Positions 1 through 11,268 of a DNA stretch of 64,000 nucleotides are shown here, one piece after another. Location: assembly GCF_000622145.1 (NCBI RefSeq), contig NZ_JHWH01000015.1:53014-117013 (forward strand), in the 5' to 3' direction. The notes under the pieces were generated by a model that saw only the letters and a program-made list of their open reading frames with translations, was not told the DNA's origin and did no database searches. Source of the DNA: Paracoccus yeei ATCC BAA-599 (GTDB lineage Bacteria > Pseudomonadota > Alphaproteobacteria > Rhodobacterales > Rhodobacteraceae). Positions within the stretch are counted from its first letter, which is position 1; each line of letters opens with the position of its first letter. Both the position numbers and the translations under genes were made by a program.

Positions 1-2
1 CC

Positions 3-971
3 CGCTGGGCGGCCGAGCAGGGCTATCTGGGCGTGCAGGTGCCGACCCATGACGCGCGCATCCTGGACCTGGACCGGGCCGAGGCGTCGCAGGATTACCG
101 CGACGAATTCCTGGGCGTGGCGCAGGCGAACGGCGTTGCCGTGACCGAGCTTTCGACCCATCTGCAAGGCCAGCTTGTCGCCGTGCATCCGGCCTATGAC
201 GCGGGCTTCGACGCCTTTGCGGCAGAGGCCCTGCGCGGCCGGCCGGGCGCACGGCAGGAATGGGCGGTGGGGCAGGTGGCCCGCGCGATCCGGGTCAGCC
301 GGATGCTGGGGCTGGACCGGATGGCCACGTTTTCGGGCGCGCTCGCCTGGCCCTATCTGTATCCCTGGCCGCAGCGCGCGCCGGGGCTGGTCGAGGCGGC
401 TTTCGACACGCTGGCGGCGCGCTGGCGTCCGCTGCTGGACCTGGCCGAGGAAAACGGCGTCGATGTCTGCTATGAGATCCATCCGGGCGAGGACCTGCAC
501 GACGGCGTGACCTTCGAGATGTTCCTGGAGCGGGTGGGCGGGCACGGCCGCGCGAACATGCTGTACGACCCATCGCACTATGTCCTGCAGCAGCTGGATT
601 ATCTGGCGAACATCGACATCTATCGCGACCGCATCCGCATGTTCCACGTCAAGGATGCCGAGTTCCGGCCGACCGGGCGTCAGGGCGTTTACGGCGGGTT
701 CCAGAACTGGGTGGACCGGGCGGGCCGGTTCCGCAGCCCCGGCGACGGGCAGGTGGATTTCGGCGCGGTGTTTTCCAAGCTGACGCAATACGGCTTTGAC
801 GGCTGGGCCGTGGTCGAATGGGAATGTGCGCTGAAGCACCCCGAGGACGGCGCGCGCGAGGGCGCGGCATTCGTGCGCGACCACATCATCCGGGTGACGC
901 CGCATGCCTTCGACGATTTTGCGGCCAGTGGCGTGGACCGCGCCGCCATCGACCGGGCGCTGGGGCTATGA
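3..971 (+). CDS. Sugar phosphate isomerase/epimerase (TIM barrel), 5' partial
   Basis: The reading frame is open from the left edge of the window, so the start lies outside; the GTG at 33 is inside the homologous part and is not needed as a start. The visible part shows the xylose-isomerase-like TIM-barrel pattern: YEIHPGEDLHDG (metal-binding Glu and His), YDPSHYVLQ (Asp/His), MFHVKDAEF (His/Asp) and a late WAVVEWE glutamate, all in the order expected for the AP-endonuclease-2/sugar isomerase family. It ends at TGA 969-971, overlapping the ATG of the next gene by four bases. The following oxidoreductase and sugar ABC transporter suggest a catabolic operon for a sugar or cyclitol; the exact substrate cannot be read from the sequence. 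Confidence 0.85.
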   Translation, partial: RWAAEQGYLGVQVPTHDARILDLDRAEASQDYRDEFLGVAQANGVAVTELSTHLQGQLVAVHPAYDAGFDAFAAEALRGRPGARQEWAVGQVARAIRVSRMLGLDRMATFSGALAWPYLYPWPQRAPGLVEAAFDTLAARWRPLLDLAEENGVDVCYEIHPGEDLHDGVTFEMFLERVGGHGRANMLYDPSHYVLQQLDYLANIDIYRDRIRMFHVKDAEFRPTGRQGVYGGFQNWVDRAGRFRSPGDGQVDFGAVFSKLTQYGFDGWAVVEWECALKHPEDGAREGAAFVRDHIIRVTPHAFDDFAASGVDRAAIDRALGL

Positions 972-2058
972 CGCCGATCCGCCTGGGGATGGTCGGCGGC
1001 GGCAGCGGGGCCTTTATCGGCGGGGTCCACCGCATCGCCGCACGCATGGACGGGCATTTCACGCTGGTCGCGGGCGCGCTGAGCAGCGATCCGGGCCGCG
1101 CGCAGGCCAGCGCGGCGGAGCTGGGCATCCGTGGGTATGACGATTTCGCCGAAATGGCGCGGGTCGAGGCGGCGCGCGACGACGGGGTGCAGGCGGTCAG
1201 CATCGTGACGCCGAACCACATGCACGCGGGCCCCGCCGTGGCCTTCCTGCGCGCGGGCATCCATGTGATCTGCGACAAGCCGCTGGCCGCGACGGCCGAG
1301 CAGGCGGCGGCCATCGCCGAGGCGGCGCAGGCCAGCGGCGCGCGGTTCTTTCTGACGCATAACTACAGCGCCCTGCCCATGGTGCGCGAGGCGCGCGCGC
1401 AGGTGGCGGGGGGCGCGCTGGGGCAGGTGCGGCTGGTGCAGGCCGAGTATCTGCAGGGCTGGCTGGCGGACGATCTGAAGAGCAAGCAGGCCGAATGGCG
1501 CACCGATCCGGCGCGGGCCGGGGCCGGCGCGCTTGGCGATATCGGGACGCACGCCTGGCAGCTGGCGGCTTTCGTGACGGGCGAGACACCCGCGCAGGTC
1601 TCGGCGCAGCTGTCCAGCATGGTGCCGGGGCGGCCGATCGACGACGACGCGCGGGTGGCCTTGCGCTATGCCTCGGGCGCGCGGGGCGGGATCTGGGCCA
1701 GCCAGGTCGCTGTGGGCCAGGAAAACGCGCTGTCGCTGCGGGTCTTTGGCACCGAGGGTGGGCTGGAATGGCGGCTCGACGCCAGCGAGCGGCTGGTGAT
1801 CTGGCCCAAGGACGGGCCGGCGCGGGTGCTGACGCGGGCGCAGGACCGATCCGGGTCGTTCCGCACCCCGCCCGGCCACCCCGAGGGCTATCTGGAGGGG
1901 TTCGCGAACCTTTACAGCGACATCGCCGCGATCATCCGCGGCGACGCGGGGCCGCTGGACCGCGTGCCGGGCCTGCGCGACGGGCTGTCGGGCATGGGCT
2001 TCATCGCGGCGGCGCAGGCGTCCTCGGCGCGCGACGGGGCCTGGGTCGAGGTGGCGCC

Positions 2059-2062
<4 letters not shown>
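968..2062 (+). CDS. Gfo/Idh/MocA-family oxidoreductase
   Basis: A 364-residue NAD(P)-dependent sugar/cyclitol dehydrogenase. The N-terminus carries a Rossmann dinucleotide motif GMVGGGSGAFIG (residues about 7-18), followed by VSIVTPNHMHAG and the CDKPLA motif (the family's E/D-K-P lysine). The C-terminal domain has the catalytic-type DIGTHAWQLAAF segment. The ATG overlaps the upstream stop (ATGA) and the stop overlaps the downstream ATG, so the genes should be translationally coupled. The pairing with a TIM-barrel isomerase is typical of inositol-like or rare-sugar oxidation pathways (known for the families); the substrate is not determined. Confidence 0.9.
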
Positions 2063-3536
<1,474 letters not shown>

Positions 3537-3540
<4 letters not shown>

Positions 3541-4502
3541 GGCGCATCGACCTGCATACCCTGGGACCCATCGTCGCGCTGGTCGCGCTGATCGTGCTGG
3601 GGGCGCTTTTGAACCCCGCGTTCCTGGCGCCCGCCAACATCACCAACGTGCTGGCGCGTTCGGCCTTCATCGGGATGATCGCGGTCGGCATGACCTTTGT
3701 CATCACCTCGGGCGGGCTCGACCTGTCGGTGGGGGCGATGGCCGCCTTTCTGGCGGGGCTGGCGATCCTGGCGATGAACGGCGCGCTGCCCCTGACCGGG
3801 GCGAACTGGGGCACGGTCCTTTTGGGCATGGGGGTCGCCATTCTGGGCGGGCTGGCGGCGGGCTATCTGAACGGCGCGCTGGTCACAAAGGCCCGGATCG
3901 AGCCCTTCATCGTCACGCTGGGCACCATGGGGATCTTCCGCAGCCTGGTCACCTGGCTGGCCGACGGCGGCACGCTGTCCTTGGACTACGGGCTGCGGAC
4001 GCTGTACCGTCCGGTCTATTACGGCGGCATCGGCTGGCTGACCTGGCCCATCATCACCTTTGCCGTGGTCGCGGTCCTGGGCGAATGGGTCATGCGCCAT
4101 TCCCGTTTCGGCCGCCATGTCGAGGCGATCGGATCGAACGACCGGGTGGCGCGCTATTCCGGCATCGACGTGAACCGGGTGCGGCTTTTGACCTATGTGG
4201 GCCTTGGCATGCTGGTCGGGCTGGCGGTGGTTCTGTATGTGCCGCGCCTGGGCTCGGCCTCGGGCTCGACGGGCGTCCTATGGGAGCTTGAGGCGATTGC
4301 CGCCGTCATCATCGGCGGCACCGCGCTGAAGGGCGGGCGCGGCCGGGTCTGGGGCACCGTCGTCGGCGTCCTGATCCTGTCGCTGATCGACAATATCCTG
4401 AATCTGGCCGACCTGGTCAGCCCCTATCTGAACGGGGCGATCCAGGGGGTCATCATCGTCCTGGCTGTCGTCTTGCAGCGGGAAAAGCGGGCTGCCGAAT
4501 AG
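3537..4502 (+). CDS. Sugar ABC transporter permease (RbsC type)
   Basis: A 321-residue hydrophobic protein of the BPD_transp_2 family with about eight to ten membrane segments. The conserved ITSGGLDLSVGAM loop is near residue 60 and the family's GGTALKGGRGRVWGT segment is in the C-terminal third. It overlaps the ATPase gene by four bases (ATGA). It forms the inner-membrane channel of the importer encoded by its neighbours. Confidence 0.93.
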
Positions 4503-4527
4503 CGGCCCTTATGGGGAGGGGAAAAGG

Positions 4528-5487
4528 ATGCAACGCAGAAACTTGATGAAAGCCGCGGCGCTGGCGGCGGCGCTGGGACTGGCCGGCCCGGTCGCGGCGC
4601 AAGAGGGGGAAAAGACGATCATCGGCGTCTCGATCCCCTCGGCCACGCATGGCTTCATGGGCGGGCTGAACTGGCACGCGCAGGACACCATCAAGCGGCT
4701 GGGTGAAACCTATCCGAACCTGGAATTCGTGCTGTCGACCGCCGGAGACAGCGCCAAGCAGGTCAACGACATCGAGGACATGATGGCCACGCGCGACATC
4801 GACGCGCTGGTCGTGCTGCCCTTTGAATCCGAACCGCTGACCGCGCCCGTAAAGGCCGTGAAGGACGCCGGCAAGTTCGTGACCGTCGTGGACCGCGGCC
4901 TGTCGCAGGACGGCATCGAGGACCTGTATGTCGCCGGCGACAACGCCGCCTTCGGCCGCGTCGCGGGCGAGTATTTCAAGGCGAACCTCAAGCCCGGGGC
5001 CAAGATCGTGGTCCTGCGCGGCATCCCGACGACGCTGGACAACGAACGCGTCGAGGCGTTCCAGAAGGCGCTGGAGGGCTCCGAGGTCGAGATCCTCGAC
5101 ATGCAGCACGGCAACTGGAACCGCGACGACGCCTTCGCGGTGATGCAGGACTATCTGGCGAAATATCCCCAGATCGACGCGGTCTGGGCGGCCGACGACG
5201 ACATGGCGACCGGCGTCCTGGAGGCGATCTCGGCCGCGAACCGGCAGGACGAGATGTGGGTGGTCGGCGGCGCCGGCATGAAGGAGATCGTCAAGCGCAT
5301 CATGGACGGCGACAAGCAGCTGCCGGTGAACGTGACCTATCCGCCGGCGCTGATCTCCTCGGCCATCGAGATGACGGCGCTGCGTTTCGTGTCGAAGGCC
5401 CCGATGACCGGGCGCTTCATCATCGGCTCGGAACTGATCACGCCGGAAAACGCCAGCCAGTTCTATTACCCCGACAGCCCGTTCTGA
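4528..5487 (+). CDS. Sugar ABC transporter substrate-binding protein (RbsB type)
   Basis: A 319-residue periplasmic binding protein (peripla_BP_4 fold). An N-terminal signal ends near the AAQEG at residues 23-27; it begins MQRRNLMKAA, so a Tat-like twin arginine is present, although a Sec route is also possible. Typical elements are IGVSIPSATHGF near the mature N-terminus, a DALVVLPFES strand, and DAVWAADDDMATG before the second hinge. A GGGGAGGGGAAAAGG-like purine-rich ribosome site lies just before the ATG. It should capture the sugar for the preceding ATPase and permease. Confidence 0.92.
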   Translation: MQRRNLMKAAALAAALGLAGPVAAQEGEKTIIGVSIPSATHGFMGGLNWHAQDTIKRLGETYPNLEFVLSTAGDSAKQVNDIEDMMATRDIDALVVLPFESEPLTAPVKAVKDAGKFVTVVDRGLSQDGIEDLYVAGDNAAFGRVAGEYFKANLKPGAKIVVLRGIPTTLDNERVEAFQKALEGSEVEILDMQHGNWNRDDAFAVMQDYLAKYPQIDAVWAADDDMATGVLEAISAANRQDEMWVVGGAGMKEIVKRIMDGDKQLPVNVTYPPALISSAIEMTALRFVSKAPMTGRFIIGSELITPENASQFYYPDSPF

Positions 5488-5532
5488 GGGCCCCGCCCCC
5501 TGGCGCCGGCATCGCCCCTGGCGGCTGCCGGT

Positions 5533-5561
5533 GCCTCCGGCGGGGATATTTGAAACAAGAA
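5533..5561. repeat. Intergenic CCTCCGGCGGGGATATTTG motif
   Basis: Between the binding-protein gene and efp lies GCCTCCGGCGGGGATATTTG followed by an A-rich run (AAACAAGAAAGAAG). I recall this short motif as frequently repeated in intergenic regions of Rhodobacter/Paracoccus genomes. CCGGCGG around the centre is weakly self-complementary and it sits downstream of a stop codon, so a role at transcript ends is plausible but unproven. Confidence 0.5.
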
Positions 5562-5658
5562 AGAAGCCGGGAAGCGGCCCGCCCGTGTTTCACCGTTTTG
5601 CAAATACCCACGGGGGTGCGGGGGCAGTCGGCCCCCGCCGCGTCCCTGGCCGGGCGCG

Positions 5659-6225
5659 TCAGGCCTTGGCGCGTTCGACGTAGGTCAGGTCGGCCGTGTT
5701 GATGATGACCTTGGTGCCGACGCCGATATGGGGCGGCACCATGATGCGCACGCCGTTGTGGGCGACGGCGGGCTTGTAGCTGGACGAGGCGGTCTGGCCC
5801 TTGACCACCGGCTCGGTCTCGACCACCTCGACCGTCACCTTCTGGGGCAGTTCGATGGCGATGGCGACGCCGTTGTGGACCTGCAGGAAGACGCTGATGC
5901 CGTCTTCCAGGAACACCTTGTCGTCGCCGACCACATCGGGCGAAACGGTGACTTGCTCGTAGCTTTCGGGCTCCATGAAGTGGAAGCCTTCGCCGTCCTC
6001 GTAAAGGAAGTTGTAGGCGCGTTCGTCGACATGGGCGCGTTCGACCTGTTCGGTGGTCTTCCAGCGTTCCGACACCTTGTTGCCGTCCGAGATGCGGCGC
6101 AGGTCGACCTGGGTCGTGGGCGTGCCCTTGCCGGGGTGGAAGTTGGTGGCGGTCAGGACGACATAGAGCTTGCCGTCGATTTCGACGGCATTGCCTTTGC
6201 GAAGGCTGGAGGCGATGACTTTCAA
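5659..6225 (-). CDS. efp: Elongation factor P
   Basis: A 188-residue translation factor that binds ribosomes stalled on polyproline stretches. The three-domain EF-P pattern is complete: KOW-like domain with the PGKGTP loop (modified lysine at residue 33), middle barrel with [14 protein letters not shown], and a C-terminal OB fold ending [17 protein letters not shown] chose the TTG at 6223-6225 ([12 protein letters not shown]) because the family begins there and an AGGAAA ribosome site precedes it; the upstream extension is not family-like. The gene is divergent from epmA, whose product lysylates this lysine in enterobacteria. Confidence 0.95.
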   Translation of the reverse strand: MKVIASSLRKGNAVEIDGKLYVVLTATNFHPGKGTPTTQVDLRRISDGNKVSERWKTTEQVERAHVDERAYNFLYEDGEGFHFMEPESYEQVTVSPDVVGDDKVFLEDGISVFLQVHNGVAIAIELPQKVTVEVVETEPVVKGQTASSSYKPAVAHNGVRIMVPPHIGVGTKVIINTADLTYVERAKA

Positions 6226-6360
6226 GGGCGGTTTCCTTGCGTGCTTTTCAAATACCGAAGGGCCGGCTAAGCCTGCCGGCGGGATGGCGTCCCATAGCGT
6301 TTTCCGCGGCGCATTGCCAGCCGCAAGCGGGCGGGCGCGCAATCGCAAGGAGTCCGGGCC

Positions 6361-7428
6361 ATGAGGCATCCGCAAGACACCCCGCAGAACACGCCCTGGT
6401 GGGATCCCGACCGCCATGCCGGGCGGCGCCCGCTGCTGCTGGCGCGGGGTCGCATCCGCGACGCGCTTCGGGCCTGGCTCGCGGCGCGCGACTTCCTGGA
6501 GGTGGACCCCGCCGCCCTGGCCGCCAGCCCGGGCAACGAAGCGCATCTGCACGGGTTTGCCACCACGCTGATCGGAAACGACGGCGAGGGCCACCCGGCC
6601 TATCTGCACACCAGTCCCGAATTCGCCATGAAGAAGCTGCTGGCGGCCGGCGAGAGGCGGATCTTTGCCCTGTCCCATGTCTGGCGCAACCGCGAGCGCA
6701 CCGCGCTGCACCACCCCGAGTTCACCATGCTGGAATGGTATCGCGTGGCCGAGGATTACCGGGTGCTGTTTCAGGACTGCGCCGCCTTCCTGCGGCTGGC
6801 GGCCGAGGCGGCGGGGGCCGAGGTGCTGCAACACCGGGGGATGCGCTGCGACCCCTTTGCCGCGCCCGAGGTGATGAGCGTGGCCGAGGCATTCCGCGAA
6901 TTCGCCGGCATCGACCTGCTGGCGACCTGCGAGGGCGCCGAAACCGACGCGGCGGCCTTGCGTGCGCAGGTCCAGGGCATCCGGCTGGCCGAGGACGACA
7001 CCTGGTCTGACATGCTGTCGCGCGTGCTGGTCGAACAGGTCGAGCCGCATCTGGGCCGGGACCGGCCGCTGATCCTGGACCGCTATCCGGCGGCCGAGGC
7101 GGCGCTGGCGCGGCCCGCCGCCGACCCGCGCGAGGCCGAGCGGTTCGAGCTTTACGCCTGCGGGGTCGAGCTTGCGAATGGTTTCGGCGAGCTGACCGAC
7201 CCGGCCGAGCAGCGCCGGCGCTTTGTTCTCGAGATGGACGAGAAGGCCCGCGTCTATGGCGAACGCTATCCGCTGGACGAGGATTTCCTGGCGGCGCTGG
7301 ACGTCATGCCCGCCGCCTCGGGCTGCGCTTTGGGGTTCGACCGGCTGGTGATGCTGGCGACCGGCGCGCCGCGCATCGAGGACGTGCTGTGGACGCCGGT
7401 GGTTGATTTTCCGTCCCGAGTGGACTAG
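6361..7428 (+). CDS. epmA: EF-P--lysine ligase EpmA (GenX/PoxA)
   Basis: A 355-residue paralogue of class II lysyl-tRNA synthetase lacking the anticodon-binding domain. Class II motifs are visible: motif 2 [20 protein letters not shown], the lysine pocket [17 protein letters not shown], and motif 3 [20 protein letters not shown] marks the start of the catalytic core. An AAGGAGTCC ribosome site precedes the ATG. It activates lysine and attaches it to EF-P. The divergent efp lies 135 bases away, supporting the assignment. The partner aminomutase EpmB is not in this window. Confidence 0.93.
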   Translation: MRHPQDTPQNTPWWDPDRHAGRRPLLLARGRIRDALRAWLAARDFLEVDPAALAASPGNEAHLHGFATTLIGNDGEGHPAYLHTSPEFAMKKLLAAGERRIFALSHVWRNRERTALHHPEFTMLEWYRVAEDYRVLFQDCAAFLRLAAEAAGAEVLQHRGMRCDPFAAPEVMSVAEAFREFAGIDLLATCEGAETDAAALRAQVQGIRLAEDDTWSDMLSRVLVEQVEPHLGRDRPLILDRYPAAEAALARPAADPREAERFELYACGVELANGFGELTDPAEQRRRFVLEMDEKARVYGERYPLDEDFLAALDVMPAASGCALGFDRLVMLATGAPRIEDVLWTPVVDFPSRVD

Positions 7429-7457
7429 GTTCGGTGAACTAAGCCAGGGGCCAGCCG

Positions 7458-7700
7458 ATGAAGACCGTGAACATCCACGAGGCCAAGACCCATCTGTCGC
7501 GCCTGGTCGAGGCGGCGGCGGCGGGCGAAAGCTTTGTCATCGCCCGCGCCGGCAAGCCCCTGGTCAAGGTCACGCGGCTTGAGGCCGAGACGCCGCGCCG
7601 GCTGGGGTTCCTGCAGGGCCAGGCCAGCGTCCCCGAGGATTTCGACAGCATGGGGGCGGACCCCATCCGCGCGCTGTTCGAGGGTGGCGAGCCGTCTTGA
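7458..7700 (+). CDS. Type II antitoxin, Phd/YefM family
   Basis: An 80-residue protein beginning [20 protein letters not shown], the classic N-terminal DNA-binding half of Phd/YefM antitoxins, followed by [16 protein letters not shown]. The C-terminal tail (about residues 50-80) is the likely toxin-binding segment. Its stop overlaps the TTG start of the PIN-domain toxin gene by three bases, the usual antitoxin-toxin order. Family members repress their own promoter, probably in the short gap after epmA. Confidence 0.92.
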   Translation: MKTVNIHEAKTHLSRLVEAAAAGESFVIARAGKPLVKVTRLEAETPRRLGFLQGQASVPEDFDSMGADPIRALFEGGEPS

Positions 7701-8083
7701 ACCTGCTTCTGGACACGCATCTGCTGCTGTGGTCGGCCTTTGCGGTCGAACGCATCCCGCAGGCCACGGTGCGCCGGCTGTCGGATCCGGGCAACGCGCT
7801 GTGGTTCAGCGCGGCATCCATCTGGGAGGTGGCGATCAAGCGGGCGCTGGACCGGCCCGATTTTCGCGTCGATCCGGGCGTGTTGCGCGCGGGGCTGCTG
7901 GCGAACGGCTATCAGGAACTGCCGGTCGAGGGGCGGCACTGCCTGGGCCTTGCGACCCTGCCGCCGCTGCATGGCGATCCGTTCGACCGCATGCTGGTGG
8001 TGCAGGCCGCGGCCGAGGGCATGGTGCTGCTGACCGCCGACCGCATGGTCGCGGCCTATGGCGGGGCGACCGAGCTGATCTAG
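7697..8083 (+). CDS. PIN-domain ribonuclease toxin (VapC-like)
   Basis: A 128-residue PIN nuclease. The acidic active-site residues are all present: D6 in LLLDTH, E44 in SIWEV, D94/D97 in HGDPFDR and D115 in LTADRM. The Sll0205-like subfamily carries this FSAASIWEVAIK pattern. Translation starts at a TTG overlapping the antitoxin stop, consistent with lower toxin synthesis. It should cleave RNA when free of the antitoxin; the target is unknown. Confidence 0.92.
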   Translation: MNLLLDTHLLLWSAFAVERIPQATVRRLSDPGNALWFSAASIWEVAIKRALDRPDFRVDPGVLRAGLLANGYQELPVEGRHCLGLATLPPLHGDPFDRMLVVQAAAEGMVLLTADRMVAAYGGATELI

Positions 8084-8275
8084 GGCGCAACCGGGGCGCG
8101 ATGCCGGATGGCGGCCATCGCGCATCAGGCCCTGGCTCGTTGCAAAAATGCCAGACGGGCGGGACGGGATGGCCATCGCGCGGGACCGGCCGCTTGCCCG
8201 CACGCGCCGGGAAATGGCAAGGTTAACAAAATTGGTCAGGCTTTTCCCCTCGCCTCCGCCCTGAAAGGACCCTTG

Positions 8276-10354
8276 ATGCTTTCCGCCCGTTTCCTGTTCC
8301 TGGCCGGCACCAGCGCGCTTGCCCTGGCGATCCCGGCCGCCGCGCAGACCGCAGACACGACCGACACCGAAACGGTGGTCCTGGACGAGATCGTGCTGGA
8401 TGCCACCGCGCCGACGCGCGGCTATGTGGTGCCTACGACCCAGATCGCGACCAAGACCGAGACCAGCGTGCTGGAAACCCAGCAGTCCGTCTCGGTCGTG
8501 ACGGGCCAGCAGATCCGCGACCAGGGGGCGCAGAACATGGGCCAGGCGCTGCGCTATTCGGCGGGGGTGAACGCCCAGCCCTTTGGTGCCGATCCGCGAT
8601 TTGACGAACCCAACATCCGCGGCTTTGGCAGCAACACCTCGCAATATCTGAACGGGTTGCGGCTGATCCGCAAGTTCGGCGCCCCGGCGCAGGAACTGTA
8701 CGGCATGGAGCGGGTCGAGCTGCTGCGCGGCCCGTCGTCCTCGCTTTACGGGGCAGGCTCGCCCGCGGGGATTATCAACCTGGTCCAGAAGCACGCCCAG
8801 CCCGAGGATTTCGCCGAGGCCGGGCTGTCCTATGGCAGCTTCAAGGACCGCAAGCTGTTCTTCGACGTGAACCGGGCGGCCTCTGACACGCTGGCTTGGC
8901 GGCTGACGGGGATCGTGGGCGACAGCCATGAGCAGGTCGAGGAGGTCGAGAACAAGGGCGGCTATCTGGCCGGCGCGCTGCGCTGGCAGATGGACGAGGT
9001 CAGCACGCTGGACGTGCTGGTGTCCTATCAGAACGACGGGCCGATTTCCCCGGCCGGGGTGCCCTATGCGCTGACCCGGATCGCGGATGGCGAGGATCTG
9101 CGCGAATTCTATGCCGGTTATCCCGACATCGACGACAGCGACCGTCGCCAGTTCAACTTTGGCGTCGAATACCGCCGCGACCTGGAAAACGGCTGGCGGT
9201 TCGAACAGAGCTTTCGCTATCAGAAATTCGACTGGGATTATGTCGGTTTCTACGCCAGCGGGCTGAGCGAGGACGGAACCACCGTCAGCATCGGCCAGAC
9301 CGACCAGTTCGAGACCAGCAAGGCGCTGAATCTTGATACGCGCCTGATCGGCGAGGCGGTGACCGGGGCCGCGACGCACCGGGTGCTGCTGGGCCTGGAC
9401 ATCACGCATTACGATTTCGACAACACGACGCAGTTCTCGACCCCGCCGGGGCTGGACTGGCGCGACCCGGATCGCGGCGCCTATGTCGCCAGCGCGCCGT
9501 GGTACATCAAGAACGAAGACATCACCATCGACCAGATCGGGCTTTACGCCCAGGACGAGATTTCGTGGAACAACTGGCGCGCCTCGCTGGGGCTGCGGCA
9601 CAGCTGGGTCCGGCAGACCGGCACCGTCTATACCAATTTCGCCGGCGTGACCGACGCCAAGCAAAAGGACAACGAGACGACCGGCCGCGTCGGCCTGTCC
9701 TATGTCTTTGACCAGGGGATCGCGCCCTATCTGGCCTATTCGACCTCGTTCGATCCGGAAATCGGCACCGACCGCGACGGCAACACGCTGGAGCCGACCA
9801 AGGGCAAGCAATGGGAAGCGGGGGTGAAATATCAGCCCACAGGCCAGGACATCCTGGTCACCGCCGCCCTCTATGATCTGAAGCAGACCAACGTCACCCG
9901 CATAATCGATGACTTCCCCGTACAGATCGGCGAGGTCCATTCCCGCGGCTTCGAGCTTGAGGCGACGGCCGAGCTGGCCCAGGGCTGGGACATGCGCGCG
10001 GCCTATACCTATACCGACGCCCGGCAAGAGGGTGGCGCGTTCGAGGGGCTGCGGATGGCGAACTCGCCCTATCATCTGGCGAGCCTGTGGGTGTCCTATG
10101 ACTTTGGCAACGGCGTCCGGCTGGGCGGTGGCGTGCGCCATGTCGGCGAACGCTATGGCGACGACGCCAACACCTATCGCCTGGACGCGGTGACGCTGGC
10201 CGATATCGGCGCGAGCTATACCCGCGACAATATCGAGGCCTCGCTGAACGTTACCAACATCACCGACAAGGTGTTCCTGACCAGCTGCAGCAGCTTTTAC
10301 TGCAACTATGGCGACGGGCGCGAGATCCAGGCGCGGCTGAGCTACAAGTGGTAG
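8276..10354 (+). CDS. TonB-dependent siderophore receptor
   Basis: A 692-residue outer-membrane receptor. A signal peptide (about residues 1-22, ending AIPAAAQT) is followed by a plug domain (SVSVVTGQQIRDQGAQNMGQ near residue 70, then LLRGPSSSLYGAGSPAGIINL) and a long beta-barrel ending in the aromatic RLSYKW. The ATG at 8276 is chosen because a GAAAGGAC ribosome site precedes it and the signal peptide starts there. The stop overlaps the GTG of the binding-protein gene. It should import a ferric hydroxamate- or ferrichrome-like chelate with the Fhu-like importer downstream. Confidence 0.93.
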   Translation: MLSARFLFLAGTSALALAIPAAAQTADTTDTETVVLDEIVLDATAPTRGYVVPTTQIATKTETSVLETQQSVSVVTGQQIRDQGAQNMGQALRYSAGVNAQPFGADPRFDEPNIRGFGSNTSQYLNGLRLIRKFGAPAQELYGMERVELLRGPSSSLYGAGSPAGIINLVQKHAQPEDFAEAGLSYGSFKDRKLFFDVNRAASDTLAWRLTGIVGDSHEQVEEVENKGGYLAGALRWQMDEVSTLDVLVSYQNDGPISPAGVPYALTRIADGEDLREFYAGYPDIDDSDRRQFNFGVEYRRDLENGWRFEQSFRYQKFDWDYVGFYASGLSEDGTTVSIGQTDQFETSKALNLDTRLIGEAVTGAATHRVLLGLDITHYDFDNTTQFSTPPGLDWRDPDRGAYVASAPWYIKNEDITIDQIGLYAQDEISWNNWRASLGLRHSWVRQTGTVYTNFAGVTDAKQKDNETTGRVGLSYVFDQGIAPYLAYSTSFDPEIGTDRDGNTLEPTKGKQWEAGVKYQPTGQDILVTAALYDLKQTNVTRIIDDFPVQIGEVHSRGFELEATAELAQGWDMRAAYTYTDARQEGGAFEGLRMANSPYHLASLWVSYDFGNGVRLGGGVRHVGERYGDDANTYRLDAVTLADIGASYTRDNIEASLNVTNITDKVFLTSCSSFYCNYGDGREIQARLSYKW

Positions 10355-11268
10355 GCGGCGCGGCCCGTCCGGGCCGGCGCGCTGTCCTGGGGCTGGCCGC
10401 CGGGGTGCTGGCGGCGGGCGCGGCGCGGGGGCAGGGGGCGGCCCCGCCCCGCCTTGCCGCCGTCGACTGGGCGATGCTGGAAACCGCCGTGGCCATCGGC
10501 CACATGCCCGTCGCGGCCTGCGAGCTGATCCGGTTTCGCATCGACGCCGCCCGGCCCGAGATCCCGCCCGGGGTCATCGACCTGGGGCTGCGCGGCGCCC
10601 CGAACTATGAGCTGTTGCAGCTGGCGCGGCCGGACCTGATCCTGAGCTCTCCGTTCTATGTCCAGCACCGGGCGCGGCTGGAAACCATCGCGCCGGTGCT
10701 GTCGGTCGACGTCTATACACCGGGCGAGCCGCCCCTGCCCAAGGCGCTTGCGGCGCTGGACCGGCTGGGCGAGGCGGTGGACGACCGGCCCGCCGCCCGC
10801 CAGGCCCGCGCGCGCGCCGAGGCGCGGCTGGATGCCCTGGCCGCGCGGCTCGAGCGCCATGCCGACCGGCCCTTCAGCCTGATCGGCATCGGCGACGCGC
10901 GCCACCTGCGGTCCTTCGGCCATGACAGCCTGTTCGGCAGCGTGCTGACCCGGCTGGGGCTGGAAAACGCCTGGACCGACCGCACGCAGTTCAGCTTTCG
11001 CGCGCCCCTGCCCATCGAGCGGCTGGCCGACACCCCCGAGGCGCGGCTGGTCATCCTGGGCGGCATCCCGGTCGAGGCGCGGCAGGGCCTGTCGCGCAGC
11101 ATCCTGTGGCGGGCGCTGCCGCCGGTCGCGGCGGGCCGGGTCTATCACCTGCCCGAGGTCAACGCCTTTGGCGGCGTGCCGGCGGCGCTGCGCTTTGCCG
11201 GGCTGCTGGCCGATGCGCTGGACGCGGGGCCAGGTGCGTGGCCAGGTGCGGAGCCGGAGGCGGCATGA
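10348..11268 (+). CDS. fhuD: Ferric-siderophore ABC binding protein (FhuD-like)
   Basis: A 306-residue periplasmic binding protein of the TroA/FepB superfamily. It starts at a GTG overlapping the receptor stop by seven bases. The N-terminus has twin arginines (PGRRAVLGLAAG), a plausible Tat signal, ending near ARGQGA. PRLAAVDWAMLETAVAIGH is the typical first strand-helix and ARPDLILSSPFYVQ the second. The C-terminus has PVAAGRVYHLPEVNAFG. Context identifies it as the binding component for the double permease and ATPase that follow; the FhuD name is by similarity of the set. Confidence 0.88.
   Translation: MVGGAARPGRRAVLGLAAGVLAAGAARGQGAAPPRLAAVDWAMLETAVAIGHMPVAACELIRFRIDAARPEIPPGVIDLGLRGAPNYELLQLARPDLILSSPFYVQHRARLETIAPVLSVDVYTPGEPPLPKALAALDRLGEAVDDRPAARQARARAEARLDALAARLERHADRPFSLIGIGDARHLRSFGHDSLFGSVLTRLGLENAWTDRTQFSFRAPLPIERLADTPEARLVILGGIPVEARQGLSRSILWRALPPVAAGRVYHLPEVNAFGGVPAALRFAGLLADALDAGPGAWPGAEPEAA

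Noticed and set aside
7439..10141. A 900-codon minus-strand frame
   Set aside because: Antisense to the toxin-antitoxin pair and the TonB receptor, whose motifs and ribosome sites are clear.
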